64,000 bases of DNA from positions 1 to 64,000 of the forward strand of contig REBS01000121.1 in assembly GCA_007692605.1 (NCBI GenBank), written 5' to 3'. The notes beneath the pieces were generated by a model that searched no databases, was not told the DNA's origin, and saw only the letters and a list, made by a program, of their open reading frames with translations. Source of the DNA: Gemmatimonadales bacterium (lineage in GTDB: Bacteria; Gemmatimonadota; Gemmatimonadetes; Longimicrobiales; Gaopeijiaceae). Position numbers and translations under genes: made by a program. Positions within the stretch are counted from its first letter, which is position 1, and each line of letters opens with the position of its first letter. Of this stretch, positions 61,497-64,000 are shown piece after piece.

Positions 61497-64000
61497 TCAC
61501 CACGGCGCGCCCGGCACCGAGCTGTACGACCCGTGGAAGAGGGCGTTCAGGAAGAGGCGGTTCGTCCCGTACCAGTAGCCGCGGAAATTCGGGTTGTCGA
61601 GAAAGAGCAGGACGCTTCCGCCCCCCACCTGGTCGATCAGCACCGACGCCGTCCCCCGGAGCCGCTCCAGGTTCCGCTCCGAGATGTATCCGCTCAGGTG
61701 CGGGTCCTCGGTGAGCTGCACCACCGTGCTGTAGGGGTTCGAGGCCGGCGGGTACAGGAAGCTGTGATCGCGCCAGACGGGAAGGGTCCTTCGGTGGAGC
61801 CCGAAGCCGAGCGGATGGGTGATGTCGACATCGGCCTCGTAGATCGAGCCCCCGATCTGCTGGGCGCCCGAGATCACCCCGGCATCGGCCCAGTCGCGTC
61901 GGCCCAGAGGCACGTCCTCCCAATCGTCGGGGAGGAGGTCTCCGGCGCCCTCTCGATCGGCGGCGATCCGCGGGGCGAAGCCCTGCCCCACCGCCCAGTT
62001 CGCCGCGGAACGGATCGCGACCAGCGTCCCCCCGCGCTGCAGCCAGCGGCGCAGATCCTCTCGCTGCCCCTCGCTCAGGAAGTTGTAGTTGCCCGAGGCC
62101 AGCACCACGTGCGTGTACTCGTCGAAGTTGATCCGGCCCACCTGATCGCGGTCGACCTTGGTGATCGGCAGGTCCACCCGCGTGTCGAGCAGGTGCCAGA
62201 TCTGCCCGGCCTCGTTCGCCGACACCCCGCTCCCCACGATCATGAGCGGTCGTGGAGGCGTCATCGGACGCACGTTGCCACTCCCCAGGTCGATCCCCGC
62301 GAGCGAATAGCCGGTCTCGGTCGCCTGGAAGGGGACCCCGGAGCGCATCTCCGCCTCGAGGATCAGTGCGTGGAGCTCGTCGGGCTCCACCGACTGGAGC
62401 TGCAGGGGAATCGAGATCGAGCCGGCGGGATACTCGTACGCGCCCAGGTTCGTGCTCGCAGTGAAGGGCTGGAGCGAGGCTTCGGCCCTCACCCCGCGGG
62501 CAAGCAGGTACTGCAGGGCGCGCGGCGCGTAGTAGTCGCTCCAGTCCAGAAGGTAGGCGTACGACGCCCGGGGGACCGCCCCGAGCCCCTCGGGCGCCGG
62601 AACGTCCTCCACGAGGCTCCCGAGCGGAAGGGTGCCGGTGAGCTCATCGTGCCGGATCCCGTAGGCCAGGCTCATCGTCCAGGTCGAGGCGTCGTAGAAG
62701 ACGCTGTCGGCATAGCTGTCGGTCCGCTCGAAGATCGACCGGACCATCCGGTAGCCGGGCTGCTCGACGGGTACGACCCAGGCCCCTCCGGCCCGGTAGC
62801 TCTCGCCCCCCACCTCGGTGTCGGCGCCGACCTCGTAGACCTCGATCCGGTGGCGCAGGAGGAGGTCGAGGAACTCGCGGTTCAGCGAGGCGTTTCGGTC
62901 CTCTCCGAAGACCCATCCGCGGACGGGAAAGTCTCCGGCCTCGGCGAGTCCGCCCAGGTAGAAGTCGCGCTGGTACTCGAGGAGCCGCTCCTTCTCTTCG
63001 ACCGAGGCGCGGACGGTCGCCAGCGAGGTGCGCAGCTGGTTGCGGATCGCGAAGCCGAAGCTGAGCTCCCCGTGATGCGAGCTGCTCTGCAGGTGACCGC
63101 GCGCGCTGGCCTGCTCGAAGACGAGGCCCAGTCCGCCCAGGAAGTTGGGGTAGGTGGAGCCGTATCCGGGATAGGTGTTGTCGAAGACCTCCTTGGTGAA
63201 ATAGAGCGATCCCAGCTCGTCGAGCGACTCCGCCCAGTAGTCGGCGAAGCGCAGGGTGATGTCGGTGTAGAGCTCCTCGGGAAGGAGGGGATTCCAGGAG
63301 CCCTCGGGCTTCGTCGGCTCGAAGAAGTAGGTGCTGTTCGTGCCCATCTCGTGGTAGTCGGTGACCACGTTGGGGCGCCACTGGTGGTGGAAGTCGATGC
63401 GCGCCCGGCTCTCGGGCGCCTGCAGGGGGAGCCAGTCGCGGTTCAGGTCGAACCAGTAGTGGTGCGTGCGGCCCCCGGGCCAGACCTCGTTGTGCTCCCG
63501 ATCGAGGGGATCCGCCACGAAGGGATCCGACTTGTGCATGTTGGCCCAGTGGGTGTGCCGGTCGCGGCCGTCCGGGTTCAGGACCGGCTCGATGTGGAAC
63601 ACCCCTTCGGCCAGGTAGCCGGCCACCTCGTCGAGCTCCGAGGCGGCGAGCCAGTAGGCCTGGAGCATCGCGACCTCCGACGACGACGTCTCGTTGCCGT
63701 GCACCCCGTAGCCCAGGTGGACGATGACCGGGCGGTCGGCGGCGGGGACCGGGCCGGAGTCGGCATCGAGCGCCCGCAGGTGCGTCTGGCGGATCTCGTC
63801 GAGGCGCTGGTGGTTGGCGGGCGAGGTGACGGTGATCACCGGCATGACGCGGTGCTCGACCGTGCGACCGATCTCCTGGTAGCTGACCCGGTCCGAGAGC
63901 CGTGCCAGCTCGCGGAAGTACGCCACGATCTGATCATGGCGGGTGTGGTGGGTCCCGATCTCGTAGCCCAGGAACTCCTGCGGCGAGGGAATGTCGGCGC
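61497..64000 (-). CDS. M14 zinc carboxypeptidase family protein (N-terminus missing)
   Basis: The frame runs off the right edge, so the start and any signal peptide are missing; 834 residues are visible. The first part is an M14 peptidase: zinc ligands in YGVHGNETSSSE (HxxE) with a later His in VTDYHEMGTNS, and HIEPVLNPDGRDRH. A glutamine-amidotransferase-like region near the C-terminus (THVVLASGNYNFLSEGQRED, RWLQRGGTLVAIRSAANW) follows a long middle domain. Proteins of this composite type are usually exported. The visible N-terminal IPSPQEFLGYEIG is typical of the start of the mature domain. Confidence 0.88.
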   Translation of the reverse strand, partial: ADIPSPQEFLGYEIGTHHTRHDQIVAYFRELARLSDRVSYQEIGRTVEHRVMPVITVTSPANHQRLDEIRQTHLRALDADSGPVPAADRPVIVHLGYGVHGNETSSSEVAMLQAYWLAASELDEVAGYLAEGVFHIEPVLNPDGRDRHTHWANMHKSDPFVADPLDREHNEVWPGGRTHHYWFDLNRDWLPLQAPESRARIDFHHQWRPNVVTDYHEMGTNSTYFFEPTKPEGSWNPLLPEELYTDITLRFADYWAESLDELGSLYFTKEVFDNTYPGYGSTYPNFLGGLGLVFEQASARGHLQSSSHHGELSFGFAIRNQLRTSLATVRASVEEKERLLEYQRDFYLGGLAEAGDFPVRGWVFGEDRNASLNREFLDLLLRHRIEVYEVGADTEVGGESYRAGGAWVVPVEQPGYRMVRSIFERTDSYADSVFYDASTWTMSLAYGIRHDELTGTLPLGSLVEDVPAPEGLGAVPRASYAYLLDWSDYYAPRALQYLLARGVRAEASLQPFTASTNLGAYEYPAGSISIPLQLQSVEPDELHALILEAEMRSGVPFQATETGYSLAGIDLGSGNVRPMTPPRPLMIVGSGVSANEAGQIWHLLDTRVDLPITKVDRDQVGRINFDEYTHVVLASGNYNFLSEGQREDLRRWLQRGGTLVAIRSAANWAVGQGFAPRIAADREGAGDLLPDDWEDVPLGRRDWADAGVISGAQQIGGSIYEADVDITHPLGFGLHRRTLPVWRDHSFLYPPASNPYSTVVQLTEDPHLSGYISERNLERLRGTASVLIDQVGGGSVLLFLDNPNFRGYWYGTNRLFLNALFHGSYSSVPGAPW

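Overview
The window is strongly GC-rich bacterial chromosome. It is gene-dense, with many 4-bp ATGA/GTGA stop-start overlaps. Lipid A acyltransferase, MsbA-like flippase, TonB and many lipoproteins point to a diderm (Gram-negative) cell. A (bacterio)chlorophyll block (bciB, bchP, crtE, hemA, hemF) beside a B12-photoreceptor-controlled carotenoid operon suggests an aerobic or facultative anoxygenic phototroph. A phototrophic member of the Gemmatimonadota is my best guess, as an inference from gene content and protein flavour only. No rRNA, tRNA, CRISPR array or intact insertion sequence was seen.

Region 1 (1-14 kb) is the pigment block. A plus-strand operon makes the late chlorophyllide steps, the geranylgeranyl/phytyl tail, and early and late tetrapyrrole enzymes, and ends with PEP synthase. 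It collides tail to tail with a minus-strand operon: a CarH-type B12 photoreceptor-repressor, a CruF-type carotenoid hydratase, and a fusion of a prenyl diphosphate synthase with phytoene synthase. Upstream of carH lies a near-consensus sigma-70 promoter next to three 11-bp repeats of the CarH operator type.

Region 2 (14-22 kb) is core housekeeping on the minus strand: CBS-containing family II pyrophosphatase, ChaN lipoprotein, gyrB, dciA, recF and a crotonase. ssb is on the plus strand.

Region 3 (22-26.2 kb) is the accessory-looking part. It holds a non-coding stretch with a 15-bp hairpin, a 29-bp tandem repeat and a 33-bp inverted repeat; a ribbon-helix-helix-like protein; three unknown proteins that share a domain with an LPPFEAW-like signature in shuffled architectures; another unknown protein; and a possible small RNA. 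rpsU and a strong bidirectional terminator close it.

Region 4 (26.6-38 kb) carries beta-oxidation-type 3-hydroxyacyl-CoA dehydrogenase and thiolase, PilT with a MshEN-domain partner, an isopropylmalate/isocitrate-type dehydrogenase, a lipoprotein, zinc-ribbon and TPR proteins, a hydantoinase B-type subunit and a DUF6941 protein.

Region 5 (38-48 kb) is an envelope operon (PorX-like response regulator, MsbA-like ABC exporter, LpxL-like acyltransferase, glycosyltransferase 2, DUF3108 protein), then ABC-F, a Tat-exported epimerase-like protein and TonB.

Region 6 (48-64 kb) has a compact ba3-type cytochrome oxidase operon divergent from ctaB, then a DmpA peptidase, a Glu/Leu dehydrogenase, dCMP deaminase, a thioredoxin-like protein, TypA, an MBL-rhodanese protein, an Ig-like lipoprotein and a truncated M14 carboxypeptidase.
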